Source: Beijerinckia mobilis
GTDB taxonomy: Bacteria; Pseudomonadota; Alphaproteobacteria; Rhizobiales; Beijerinckiaceae
Assembly: GCF_000745425.1 (NCBI RefSeq)
Contig: NZ_JQJH01000012.1
Coordinates: 1 to 64,000, forward strand
Length of the DNA stretch: 64,000 nt
Direction: 5' to 3'
The notes beneath the pieces were generated by a model, which did no database searches, was not told the origin of the DNA, and saw only the letters and a program-made list of their open reading frames with translations. Both the position numbers and the translations under genes were made by a program. How positions within the stretch are numbered: the stretch's first letter is position 1; every line of letters begins with the position of its first letter. Shown here in pieces: positions 56,204 through 64,000 of this stretch.

Positions 56204-56776
56204 ATGAAAACATTCACGCTGCACGCGTCATGCCTCACCATGCTCGATGCGGAAACGCCCGAAGCGGAAGCCCTCCGCAAGCTCCTAGCGGCACAGGCGA
56301 CCGGAAAAGCCCATCTGGCAATCGCCGCGCTCAGCGTTCAGGACCATCCCGAGATCACCAAACACGCGCAATTTTCTGCTTATCTCGACGAAAAGGCGTT
56401 CGGCGGGATCGAAATTTTGCGGCCCATGACCTATTTCGACGTTTCCCTCGCCGATTGGAGCATTCTCTCGACACCCGAACAGGAAGATCTCGAGAGAGAA
56501 ATTCATGCAATCCTGTTCCCGAATGTTCAGTTCTTCTGGCGGGATTTTCGGTTCGCACACGGGATTGCGGAAAAATCGCCGCCCTTCACCTGCCCCTGGC
56601 GCCAGTGCAAAGCGGATGTACAGGCGATCTGGACCCATATCGAAGCGGAGCGGGATGTCTTCGTGACCGCCGATTCCAATTTCCATACCGACAAGAAAAA
56701 ACAAACGCTAACAGCACTTGGCGCGCGATCCATCGCCTATCCCGAAGAAGCCGCGGCCCTGCTGCAGGAGAATTGA
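56204..56776 (+). CDS. Unrecognised protein with possible PIN-like fold
   Basis: A 190-residue cytoplasmic protein without signal or membrane segments. The C-terminal VFVTADSNFHTDKKKQTLTA then LGARSIAYPEEAAALLQEN resembles the end of PIN-domain nucleases (Asp near a short helix, then a Leu-rich strand), but the remaining acidic residues are not clearly conserved. A Trp/Phe-rich middle includes CPWRQCK, two Cys. Start ATG 56204. No antitoxin-like gene next to it, so a toxin call is unsupported. Confidence 0.4.
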   Translation: MKTFTLHASCLTMLDAETPEAEALRKLLAAQATGKAHLAIAALSVQDHPEITKHAQFSAYLDEKAFGGIEILRPMTYFDVSLADWSILSTPEQEDLEREIHAILFPNVQFFWRDFRFAHGIAEKSPPFTCPWRQCKADVQAIWTHIEAERDVFVTADSNFHTDKKKQTLTALGARSIAYPEEAAALLQEN

Positions 56777-56985
56777 ATTCGTATCGCGTACCCGCCACGA
56801 GCTGCGGCGCGAACGGACTTCATTGATCACAGGCATCGCAATCAATGAAGCCTGACCAGGATTCCAATCAAGTCGATGTATTAGCGCACTCACGAATATT
56901 CAGTTCGTAAATACGCTCAACAGACAATAAGCAAAAATGTATGCGCGATAGCGATCGTCAAATCGCCAGGAAGACGATTACAACC

Positions 56986-58569
56986 TCACCCTTCGACAGG
57001 CGCCGGTTTCGTCCATTTCAGCACGGGGCTTCGCGCCGCTCTGGTTTCATCAAGCCGCCGGCGCGGGGCGAAATGCGGTGCGCCGAGGAAGCGCTCCTTG
57101 TCGCCTCGCCGTGCCGCCATCGCCAAATCCCGTAGAGCGGCAATGAACAGATCGAGCGTCGCTTTCGATTCCGATTCCGTCGGCTCGATCAGCATGGCAC
57201 CATGAACCACGAGCGGGAAATAGACCGTCATCGGATGATAGCCTTCATCGATCATCGCCTTGGCAAAATCGAGCACGGTCACGCCCGTATTCTTCAACCA
57301 GCCATCATCGAACAAGGCTTCATGCATACAAGGCCGGTTGCCGAATGGCAGCGACATCAAATCTGCAAGGCCGACACGAATGTAATTGGCATTGAGCACG
57401 GCATCCTCGGAAGCCTGGTGCAATCCATCGGCCCCATGCGACAGCATGTAGGTGAGCGCCCGCACGAACATGCCCATCTGGCCGTGGAAAGCACCTAGCC
57501 GGCCAAAAGTGCCTGGCGCTTCGGCCGGATCCTCCACCAGCTTCAGACCAGATCCATCCTCTACAAGCAAAGGCAGTGGGGCATACGGGGCAAGACGGCT
57601 CGAGAGCACGACCGGGCCGGCGCCAGGTCCGCCACCGCCATGCGGTGTGGAGAAAGTCTTGTGCAGATTGATATGCATCGCGTCGACGCCAAGATCACCC
57701 GGCCGCGCGCGCCCGACGATCGCGTTGAAATTGGCGCCATCACAATAGAAATAGGCGCCCGCCTCATGCATGGCCTCAGCGACCTCGACGATATTCTTCT
57801 CGAAGAGGCCGCAGGTATTGGGGTTGGTCAGCATAATCGCGGCGACATCAGGCCCGAGCGCCTGACGCACGGCGTCGACGTCGACAATGCCGTCGGCGCG
57901 CGCGGGCACCGAGCGGACCGTGAAACCGACAAGCGTGGCGGTTGCCGGATTGGTTCCATGAGCGGAATCAGGCACCAGCACGACAGTACGCTGCTCTGTC
58001 TCGCCTCGCGCGATCAGAGCCTGTTTGATCGCCATCATCCCGCAGGCCTCGCCATGCGCACCCGCTCGTGGCGAAAGCGCGACAGCCTGCATCCCGGTCA
58101 GGGTCAGGAGCCAATGGCTGATTTCGCGCATCAATTCCAGCGCACCCTGGACCGTCGATTGCGGCTGCAAGGGATGAATATCGCCGAACCCCGGCAGCCG
58201 CGCCATGCGCTCGTTGAGCCGGGGATTATGCTTCATCGTGCAGGAACCGAGCGGGAAAATGCCTGTGTCGATCGCATAATTCTTCTGGCTCAGCCGCACA
58301 TAATGCCGCAGCACCTCCGGCTCGCTGAGGCCAGGCAAACCGATCGGCGCCTTGCGCTCCAGCGTGCCAAGCCGGTTTGCGACCGGTTTCGGATCCGGCA
58401 GATCGACGCCGGAAACTTCCGGGCGCCCAAGTTCGAAGATCAACCCTTCCTCAATGGCAAGCGCGCGATTGCCGGTGAAGGTCGTATGATCAGCCGGCGC
58501 GATCGTTCCTTCGATATTGCTCGTGTCGATCTCGATTTTCGTCTGATCCAACTTCGGCTGGTCCAACAT
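56986..58569 (-). CDS. gcvPB: Glycine dehydrogenase (decarboxylating) subunit 2, P-protein beta half
   Basis: PLP-dependent half of the two-part P-protein, 527 residues. The PLP lysine is in the conserved HINLHKTFSTPHGGGGPGAG segment; FPLGSCTMKHNPRLNE and ALSPRAGAHGEACGMMAIK are further family marks. ATG 58569 starts the conserved protein (MLDQPKLDQTKIEID); the frame is open to 58710 without support. It is last in the gcvT-gcvH-gcvPA-gcvPB run, 156 bases after gcvPA. Works with subunit 1, H-protein and T-protein in glycine cleavage, linking C1 and C2 metabolism. Confidence 0.96.
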   Translation of the reverse strand: MLDQPKLDQTKIEIDTSNIEGTIAPADHTTFTGNRALAIEEGLIFELGRPEVSGVDLPDPKPVANRLGTLERKAPIGLPGLSEPEVLRHYVRLSQKNYAIDTGIFPLGSCTMKHNPRLNERMARLPGFGDIHPLQPQSTVQGALELMREISHWLLTLTGMQAVALSPRAGAHGEACGMMAIKQALIARGETEQRTVVLVPDSAHGTNPATATLVGFTVRSVPARADGIVDVDAVRQALGPDVAAIMLTNPNTCGLFEKNIVEVAEAMHEAGAYFYCDGANFNAIVGRARPGDLGVDAMHINLHKTFSTPHGGGGPGAGPVVLSSRLAPYAPLPLLVEDGSGLKLVEDPAEAPGTFGRLGAFHGQMGMFVRALTYMLSHGADGLHQASEDAVLNANYIRVGLADLMSLPFGNRPCMHEALFDDGWLKNTGVTVLDFAKAMIDEGYHPMTVYFPLVVHGAMLIEPTESESKATLDLFIAALRDLAMAARRGDKERFLGAPHFAPRRRLDETRAARSPVLKWTKPAPVEG

Positions 58570-58725
58570 GGCCTCGGCCCCGTCCTGCAAAATGATAAAA
58601 TTTTCCGGCAATCGTTTATGGAGAGGATGATTATCGATCGCCCCGTTTCGCGATCTCACCACCCCGACCCCACACTCATTCTCGAATGGAGCGGATGCAC
58701 ATTCTCGCATCCGCTCGCACTCCGC

Positions 58726-60069
58726 TCAGGCAATGGATTTGGTAAGCGCCTCAGCCAGAGCGGCACGGTCCTCATCGCTATTCACTTCGGTATTGGCGAC
58801 GAGCAGCAGATCGTCGAGCCCCTGCCCCGGTAACAGGCGCGATACCGGTACACCGGCGAGAATTCCCTGTGCCGCGAGCCGCTCAACATGATCGGCAGCA
58901 CGGCCCGGAACACGAATGGTGAATTCGTTGAAGAAAGTCTCATTGAGGACTTCGATGCCCGGCACGGCGGCAAGGCGATCGGCGAGATCGACAGCATTCG
59001 CATGATTGAGTGCGGCAAGCCGGCGCAAGCCCATCTCTCCGAGCAGTGTCAGGTGAATGGTGAAGGCGAGACAGCACAAACCCGAATTGGTGCAGATGTT
59101 CGAGGTCGCCTTATCACGGCGGATATGCTGCTCGCGCGTCGACAGTGTCAGCACGAACCCGCGCCGTCCGTCGGCATCCACCGTCTCGCCGCAGAGGCGG
59201 CCCGGCATCTGACGCAGATATTTCGTGCGCGTTGCGAAAAGACCGACGTAGGGTCCGCCGAAAGTGAGTGGATTACCAATCGACTGGCCTTCGCCGACGA
59301 CAATATCGGCACCCATCTCACCAGGCGCCTTGACAAGGCCGAGCGACACCGCCTCGGTAAAAACCGCGATGAGCAAAACACCCTGCTTGCGGCAGGTCTC
59401 GGCGAGCGGCTCGAGATCGCGCAGATTGCCGAAGACATCCGGCGTCTGCACGACGAGGCACGCGGTTTGCGCATCGATCGCCGCCGCAATATCCTCCTTC
59501 GCCGCAATGTCAGGCGGCAAGGACACGACTTCATGTCCGGTCAGCGCGGCCTGCGACGTGACGACTTGCGCATAATGCGGATGTAATCCGCCAGAGAGAA
59601 CCGCCTTGCCGCGCTTCGTCAGCCTTTGCGCCATCAATACGGCTTCGCCGGTCGCCGTCGAACCGTCATACATGGAGGCGTTAGCGACCTCCATGCCGGT
59701 CAGCGCCGCGACCTGCGTCTGAAACTCGAAGACATATTGCAAAGTGCCCTGGGCGATTTCCGGCTGATAGGGCGTGTAACTCGTCATAAATTCCGAGCGC
59801 TGAATCAGATGATCCACACTTGCCGGCACATGATGTTTGTAAGCGCCGGCGCCGACGAAGAAGGGCGCGGAGGAGGCCGCAATATTCTTGCCCGCGAGGC
59901 GAGAAAGCCAACGGTCGACTTCGAACTCACCCTTGTGCAAGGGCAGATCTGGCAAATCGATCAGACGCTGCGCTGCCGGAATATCGTCGAACAGGGCATC
60001 AATCGAACTGACGCCGACGCGCGCCAGCATTTCGGTCCGGTCTTCCGCGGTCAGGGGCAGATAACGCAT
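58726..60069 (-). CDS. gcvPA: Glycine dehydrogenase (decarboxylating) subunit 1, P-protein alpha half
   Basis: Partner of gcvPB, 447 residues, in species with a split P-protein. Motifs: SFVGAGA-type [20 protein letters not shown] near residue 71, [29 protein letters not shown] and [21 protein letters not shown]. Starts ATG 60069 ([15 protein letters not shown]), 71 bases after the gcvH stop. It lacks the PLP lysine, which is in gcvPB, as expected. Confidence 0.95.
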   Translation of the reverse strand: MRYLPLTAEDRTEMLARVGVSSIDALFDDIPAAQRLIDLPDLPLHKGEFEVDRWLSRLAGKNIAASSAPFFVGAGAYKHHVPASVDHLIQRSEFMTSYTPYQPEIAQGTLQYVFEFQTQVAALTGMEVANASMYDGSTATGEAVLMAQRLTKRGKAVLSGGLHPHYAQVVTSQAALTGHEVVSLPPDIAAKEDIAAAIDAQTACLVVQTPDVFGNLRDLEPLAETCRKQGVLLIAVFTEAVSLGLVKAPGEMGADIVVGEGQSIGNPLTFGGPYVGLFATRTKYLRQMPGRLCGETVDADGRRGFVLTLSTREQHIRRDKATSNICTNSGLCCLAFTIHLTLLGEMGLRRLAALNHANAVDLADRLAAVPGIEVLNETFFNEFTIRVPGRAADHVERLAAQGILAGVPVSRLLPGQGLDDLLLVANTEVNSDEDRAALAEALTKSIA

Positions 60070-60140
60070 CGGCTGTCCTCTCGGGCGATCAATCGGCGCG
60101 CTCGGCCATGAGTGCGCGGTAAAATGAAGGAAGGAGACGG

Positions 60141-60515
60141 CTAAAGCGTCTTGAGAAAATCCTGATAGGCGGCTTCGTCCATCAAGGTATCGAGTTCGGC
60201 AGGATCGCTGATCTTGATCCGGAGAAACCAGCCGTCGCCGGTGGCGTCCTCATTCACTTTGCCGGGCTCTTCTCCCAAAACGTCATTGATTGCGACAACC
60301 TCTCCGGCAACCGGCGCATAGATTTCGCTCGCCGCCTTCACGCTTTCGACGACGGCCGCCTCGGCCCCCTTGGCAAGCACCTTGCCGATGGCCGGAAGTT
60401 CGACGAAAACGACATCACCCAATTGCGACTGGGCGTAGTCGGTAATCCCAACCGTGCCGGTGTCGCCTTCGACACGGATATATTCATGATCCTTGGTATA
60501 ACGGGTGGTCGACAT
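60141..60515 (-). CDS. gcvH: Glycine cleavage system H protein
   Basis: Lipoyl carrier, 124 residues, that shuttles the aminomethyl group. Lipoyl Lys60 is in [20 protein letters not shown], and [19 protein letters not shown] is the family core. Its ATG shares one base with the gcvT stop (TGATG at 60517-60513), so translation is coupled. Confidence 0.97.
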   Translation of the reverse strand: MSTTRYTKDHEYIRVEGDTGTVGITDYAQSQLGDVVFVELPAIGKVLAKGAEAAVVESVKAASEIYAPVAGEVVAINDVLGEEPGKVNEDATGDGWFLRIKISDPAELDTLMDEAAYQDFLKTL

Positions 60516-61663
60516 CAGGAGCCCCTGTAATAATGATTGGGAACGAAAGGCATGGCGGTGACGGTCGCGGCCAATTTCTTCCCACGGACAACGGCCTGCA
60601 GGACAGTGCCATTGGCGGCATGGGCGCTCGCCACATAGCCCATGGCGATCGGTGCCTGCAGGCTCGGTGCGAATCCGCCCGAGGTGACAAAGCCAACAGA
60701 CACGCCCTCCGGCGTCTCGATCACGGCGCCTTCACGTGCAGGGACCTTGCCTTCGATGCGCAGGCCGATACGGCGGCGCGCGGGTCCCTCAGCGATTTCG
60801 CACTGGATGCGCGCCGCACCGGGAAAGCCGCCCGACTCGCGGCGCCTTTTGGAAATCGACCAGAGCAGTCCCGCCTCGATCGGCGTTGTTGTCGTGTCGA
60901 TATCATGGCCGTAAAGGCAGAGCCCGGCTTCGAGCCGGAGCGAATCGCGCGCACCGAGGCCGATCGGAAGCACTGTCTCATCCGCCAACAGGCGTTCGGC
61001 AAAGGATTGCGCCGAATCTGCCGGCACGGCAATCTCGAAACCGTCTTCGCCGGTATAGCCGGAGCGCGAGATGCGCCAGACCATCCCTTCCTGCTCGATC
61101 TCGATCAGGCTCATGAACGGCATGGTGGCAACGGCGGGAAAATGCTGCGCGAGGCAGGCCGAGGCGGCAGGACCTTGCAAGGCCAGAAGAGCCCGATCTT
61201 CCAGCGGCGTCAGCCGAAGATCGGGTAGCGACGCGCTTATATGCGCGAAATCCTGTGCCTTGGTTGCGGCATTGACGACGAGAAAAAGTCGCTCGCCGTT
61301 CGAATCATTTTCGAGGCGCGTGACCATCAAATCGTCGAGGATACAGCCTTGCGCATCGAGCAATTGCGTATAGCGCATACGACCCGGCACGAGCGAGGTC
61401 AGATCGCCCGGAACGAGCGTTTCAAGACGCGCGGCAGCCTGTGGACCTTCCAACAAGGCCTGCCCCATGTGTGAAACATCGAACAGACCGGCCTTGGAGC
61501 GGGTCTGAAGATGTTCTTCCAATATACCTGTGGGATATTGAACCGGCATGGCATAGCCGGCAAAGGGAACCATGCGTGCGCCGCGCGCGACATGAAGCGC
61601 ATAAAGCGGCGTATGCAGCAACGCCGGAGCGGAGCCTGCGGTTTTGGACTCTTCGAGCGACAT
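60515..61663 (-). CDS. gcvT: Glycine cleavage system T protein (aminomethyltransferase)
   Basis: Transfers the methylene group to tetrahydrofolate and releases ammonia, 382 residues. Motifs: [40 protein letters not shown]-like [36 protein letters not shown] and the C-terminal [20 protein letters not shown]. First gene of the operon, 80 bases after a tandem glycine riboswitch. The N-terminus before residue 20 is poorly conserved and the ribosome binding site is weak (GGATAG). Confidence 0.95.
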   Translation of the reverse strand: MSLEESKTAGSAPALLHTPLYALHVARGARMVPFAGYAMPVQYPTGILEEHLQTRSKAGLFDVSHMGQALLEGPQAAARLETLVPGDLTSLVPGRMRYTQLLDAQGCILDDLMVTRLENDSNGERLFLVVNAATKAQDFAHISASLPDLRLTPLEDRALLALQGPAASACLAQHFPAVATMPFMSLIEIEQEGMVWRISRSGYTGEDGFEIAVPADSAQSFAERLLADETVLPIGLGARDSLRLEAGLCLYGHDIDTTTTPIEAGLLWSISKRRRESGGFPGAARIQCEIAEGPARRRIGLRIEGKVPAREGAVIETPEGVSVGFVTSGGFAPSLQAPIAMGYVASAHAANGTVLQAVVRGKKLAATVTAMPFVPNHYYRGS

Positions 61664-61743
61664 GCGTGCACTATCCGGACAGGAAACAATAGGAGGGCGG
61701 CCTCATCGCAGATGCTATTCCGGCATCATGCGTCAAGAGAACG

Positions 61744-61936
61744 CCTGCCCCCTCTGTCCGGTGACCTGAGAGATTTCCTCCACGCCACAAGGCGTAAAGT
61801 TACCCCCGTCGGTGGATCCCCTAAGCGGAGATCGCTTTCCAGAGTGTCATCCCCTAGCGGTCCGTGGGCCTGAGCGTTTCCGGGGCGGTTGCGCCTTCGG
61901 CGCCGTTTCCAATGAAACGGACTCTTCCGCTAGGAT
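61744..61936 (-). promoter_or_regulatory. Tandem glycine riboswitch upstream of gcvT
   Basis: Read on the minus strand it has two consecutive aptamers. The first has the bulge motif CGCCGAAGGCGCAACC, then GGAAACGCTCAGGC, and the linker with ACTCTGGAAAG. The second has CCACCGACGGGGGTAAC, then GGAAATCTCTCAGGTCACC and the closing GGACAGAGGGGG. These blocks are the hallmarks of the gcvT-type glycine riboswitch, whose tandem form senses glycine to switch on cleavage enzymes. The 3' end is 80 bases before gcvT. The second aptamer departs slightly from the usual CGAAGG core (CGACGG). Confidence 0.93.
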
Positions 61937-61963
61937 TGGTGATCTGACGTGCGGGAATTTGGT

Positions 61964-62269
61964 CGAGGAGCTGTCACTTGTCAATCGGCCTCGCTGGTCG
62001 CTGCCACCAAGGCCGCCGTTTTTACGCCGCCGCGAAAATAAAAACCGATATTATTTCAATAGCTTTCAAGCATAAGGCCAAGCCGCGAAGCAAGCGCGGC
62101 GATAAGACGCAAGGCGAAGCCACGCCCCGGCTTCATGCGGAAAAATAAATGCGAATCAGAAGGATATCACCAACGGGAACGGATCGGGAAGCGAGCCGGT
62201 TCGCGGCGCTGACTGTCGGTCGTCGACGCAATCTGGATAACGTCCAGCAGCATGGCACGCGTCCCGCGA
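61964..62269. other. Intergenic region between riboswitch and lipoprotein gene
   Basis: About 300 bases with the minus-strand promoter of the gcv operon expected just above the riboswitch near 61940-62000, and nothing recognisable as a gene. A GC-rich block GCCAAGCCGCGAAGCAAGC near 62070 could form a weak stem. Confidence 0.4.
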
Positions 62270-63061
62270 TCACCGTTCCTTTTTAGCGCTGCCGTCGCTC
62301 ACGCCGATCTTGACCGCATAATCCTGATCAGCCTGTTCGGTATGGAAAGGCATCTGCAAGACATCCGAGATCAGCGTGTAGCTTCCCTCCGTCCTGCCCG
62401 GAGGGATCGTGACCGTGGCATGATAAGTCTTGCTAAAGATCTCTTGCTTCTCACCCTCGTCGAAGATCGCCACCCGGCCTTGCACATTGAATGTTCCAGG
62501 GTTTCCCTTCGGTCCCAGCAAGACCTTGCCGCGCATACCGACCTTGATCTCCAGCTTGTCGCCATTGCGACCACATTCCCGCGCCGCATCGTCGATCGAA
62601 ATCTGGTAGCGCAGATCATTGTTCGCTTCGCCGCCCGCGTAGACGCGCTTGGCGGCATCGCCTTCAAGGAGAACGATTTCCGGGCAGGCGATGGGTACGA
62701 CATTTTGCCGGAGATTGCCGTGCTCGTCGAAGGAGGCACTCTTCAATCCGAGGAGACTTGCGAGTTTGGGCGTGAAACTGTTCTGCGACTCCGAGCCAAC
62801 ATCCTGCACTGACGGACTGTCAAAACTGCTGGCCGGCCCCTTGCCGCCACACGCGGCCAGAGTAGCGGCGAGAGCCAAGCAGACGACGCCCCGTGCAAGA
62901 TTCCGAGTCCTGGAGAGCGACTTGTCCCGCAGGATCTTTTGGCGCGCAGACGCACCATCGGAAACAGCCGCAACGCGTTTATCGTCAGGGCGGGACCCTG
63001 TCCTCGAGCGTGCACGGAAGGCAAATTGAAAAGCACCGATTCTGCTTACGGCTTGCCGCAT
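62270..63061 (-). CDS. Putative lipoprotein
   Basis: A 263-residue protein with a lipobox LAATLAACGGKG (Cys at about residue 71), so the mature form is about 190 residues and envelope-attached. Some 55 mostly basic residues precede the hydrophobic signal, an unusual length; no ATG or GTG lies between them and the signal core, and GGGAG precedes ATG 63061, so this start is kept. The mature part has a beta-rich pattern (KLEIKVGMRGKVLLGP, FNVQGRVAIFDEGEKQEIF, ATVTIPPGRTEGSYTLI). It resembles small periplasmic or membrane-bound lipoproteins of Rhizobiales; function unknown. Confidence 0.65.
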   Translation of the reverse strand: MRQAVSRIGAFQFAFRARSRTGSRPDDKRVAAVSDGASARQKILRDKSLSRTRNLARGVVCLALAATLAACGGKGPASSFDSPSVQDVGSESQNSFTPKLASLLGLKSASFDEHGNLRQNVVPIACPEIVLLEGDAAKRVYAGGEANNDLRYQISIDDAARECGRNGDKLEIKVGMRGKVLLGPKGNPGTFNVQGRVAIFDEGEKQEIFSKTYHATVTIPPGRTEGSYTLISDVLQMPFHTEQADQDYAVKIGVSDGSAKKER

Positions 63062-63324
63062 GCACCAAGGCTCCCGAAAGGATGATCGGAGCCGGAGCAG
63101 AACCTGCTTCGGCTGCGTGAAGGCATTAGGAGAAACCGAAACGAAAAGAACGGACTAGTGGAGAAGCGCGCAAGACACCCGTCCTTCCGCTGAGGTCGCA
63201 CGGTTTTATCCTTACTCTCGGCAAAAGGAAATGCTTCCGGACAAGCTGTGGCGCAAGCCCGCGACTCTCCCCATGCGCACGACCGGCCTTGGCAGGAGCC
63301 GTTCCGGAAAGGTCCGAAATAACT

Positions 63325-63996
63325 CTATGGCAGGCGTGCAAATCCTTCCTTGAACCCGTTGAGCGCCAGAGGAATGCCGATTCCCTCCTCGGGGGTCTGG
63401 AAGATGATGAAAGTGGCATTCTTGCCGTTCTTCATCTGCTCGATGAGCTTTTCATCCATCACGACCTCAGCGACGCAACCGGTCGGCAGACACCGCACAA
63501 AACCGGCACGCCCGACGTCGGTCGCGTCGATCTTGAGGCCTAGGCCGGAAGGCAGCAAAACGCCAAGTGGAGCAATGACTCGCAACAATCGGCTCTTGCC
63601 ATCGGCCGTCTTCAAAACGATCACGACGAGATTAATGTTGGGCTTGTCTTCCGCGGCGACGCTTTGCAGCAACGCGCATTGTTCGCTCTGTGCGCCCGGC
63701 GGCGTTTCACACCGCAATTCCCAGTCGCCATGCTTGGCCTTGACGATGCCCTGCGCCGTCGCCGGCGCGCCGGACACGGCCAGCAGAGAACATAAACCCA
63801 CCAGAAAAAGCAGCCCCAATCCGAGCATACGCGCCGTAAAAGAACGCGAATCACCACGGGGGGCAACTGCAGGAGCCACGGATTGATTCACAAAGCCCGA
63901 TTCCCGCAGGCGCGGGGCACAAAACCATTGATTGAGAGGCCAAACCGGCCGGGCGATTCCTTCTCGACCTATACGCTCGTCGATCCATTCCGCCAT
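63325..63996 (-). CDS. Second IalB-family exported protein
   Basis: A 223-residue protein with the IalB core: KHGDWELRCETPPGAQSEQC, LLRVIAPLGVLLPSGLGLKI, GRAGFVRCLPTGCVAEVVMD, and the tail FQTPEEGIGIPLALNGFKEG. A signal peptide (LGLGLLFLVGLCSLLAVSG) begins near residue 57, so about 56 residues precede it. Either a later start (ATG 63828) is used, or the gene begins outside the window; the start at 63996 is close to the window end. It is related to the protein at 24602-25366, but lacks the coiled tail. Confidence 0.8.
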   Translation of the reverse strand: MAEWIDERIGREGIARPVWPLNQWFCAPRLRESGFVNQSVAPAVAPRGDSRSFTARMLGLGLLFLVGLCSLLAVSGAPATAQGIVKAKHGDWELRCETPPGAQSEQCALLQSVAAEDKPNINLVVIVLKTADGKSRLLRVIAPLGVLLPSGLGLKIDATDVGRAGFVRCLPTGCVAEVVMDEKLIEQMKNGKNATFIIFQTPEEGIGIPLALNGFKEGFARLP

Positions 63997-64000
63997 GCTT

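Noticed and set aside
56204-56776. Toxin of a toxin-antitoxin pair
   Set aside because: No small antitoxin gene is adjacent and the PIN-like resemblance covers only the C-terminal part.
1-64000. CRISPR array, insertion sequence or prophage
   Set aside because: No regularly spaced repeats, no transposase or integrase and no phage structural gene were seen.

Overview
The window is a chromosomal segment of an alphaproteobacterium, most like the Beijerinckiaceae (Methylocella-type facultative methylotrophs). The evidence is the order tig-clpP-clpX-lon, the rpsM-rpsK-rpoA-rplQ block followed by a Do-type protease and rarA, two IalB-family proteins, HspQ, an FkbM methyltransferase, and above all a complete propane monooxygenase cluster in the order alpha-reductase-beta-coupling-chaperonin-regulator. 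The species assignment is inference. Layout: 1-1165 shows no gene. 1166-8353 (+) carries a ModE-type molybdate regulator, the alpha ribosomal/RNA polymerase block, a Do-like serine protease and rarA. 8638-15804 (-) carries the protein quality-control genes lon, clpX, clpP and tig, with a structured plus-strand RNA candidate between lon and clpX. A tRNA-Leu(UAG) follows at 15968-16052. 16484-30429 is mixed housekeeping and accessory material: a copper-site-degenerate multicopper oxidase, FkbM methyltransferase, SGNH hydrolase/OpgC pair, NAD(P)HX repair enzyme, hspQ, an IalB-like protein, a peptide-binding protein, a DsbA-fold protein and a PhaC-like hydrolase. || 30.7-47 kb is the most interesting part. 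It contains a small secreted protein, cytochrome c, glyoxalase I, a Tat-exported small subunit and its GMC-type FAD dehydrogenase, a porin-like outer-membrane protein, then prmABCDGR. The proposed logic is propane to 2-propanol to acetone to acetol; the periplasmic FAD dehydrogenase plus cytochrome c would oxidise an alcohol or ketol (possibly acetol to methylglyoxal), and glyoxalase I would remove methylglyoxal. PrmA keeps all six di-iron ligands at a constant offset of 8 from methane monooxygenase MmoX, but has Gln where MmoX has Cys151. Upstream of prmA there is a canonical -24/-12 sigma-54 promoter and two matching 17-bp dyads, TGTWGC-N5-GCWACA, which I propose as the binding sites of PrmR, the sigma-54 activator encoded at the end of the cluster. 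Strong hairpins lie between prmA and prmB and between prmD and prmG, suggesting segmental control of transcript levels. || 47.4-56.8 kb has a TPR protein, a MoxR-AAA/VWA (DUF2201-like) pair with a pentapeptide-repeat protein, a DUF3311/MctP-type symporter pair, a KefB/YbaL-type antiporter and an unrecognised protein. 57-62 kb (-) is the glycine cleavage operon gcvT-gcvH-gcvPA-gcvPB under a tandem glycine riboswitch. The window ends with a lipoprotein and a second IalB-family protein. No insertion sequence, CRISPR array or prophage was seen.
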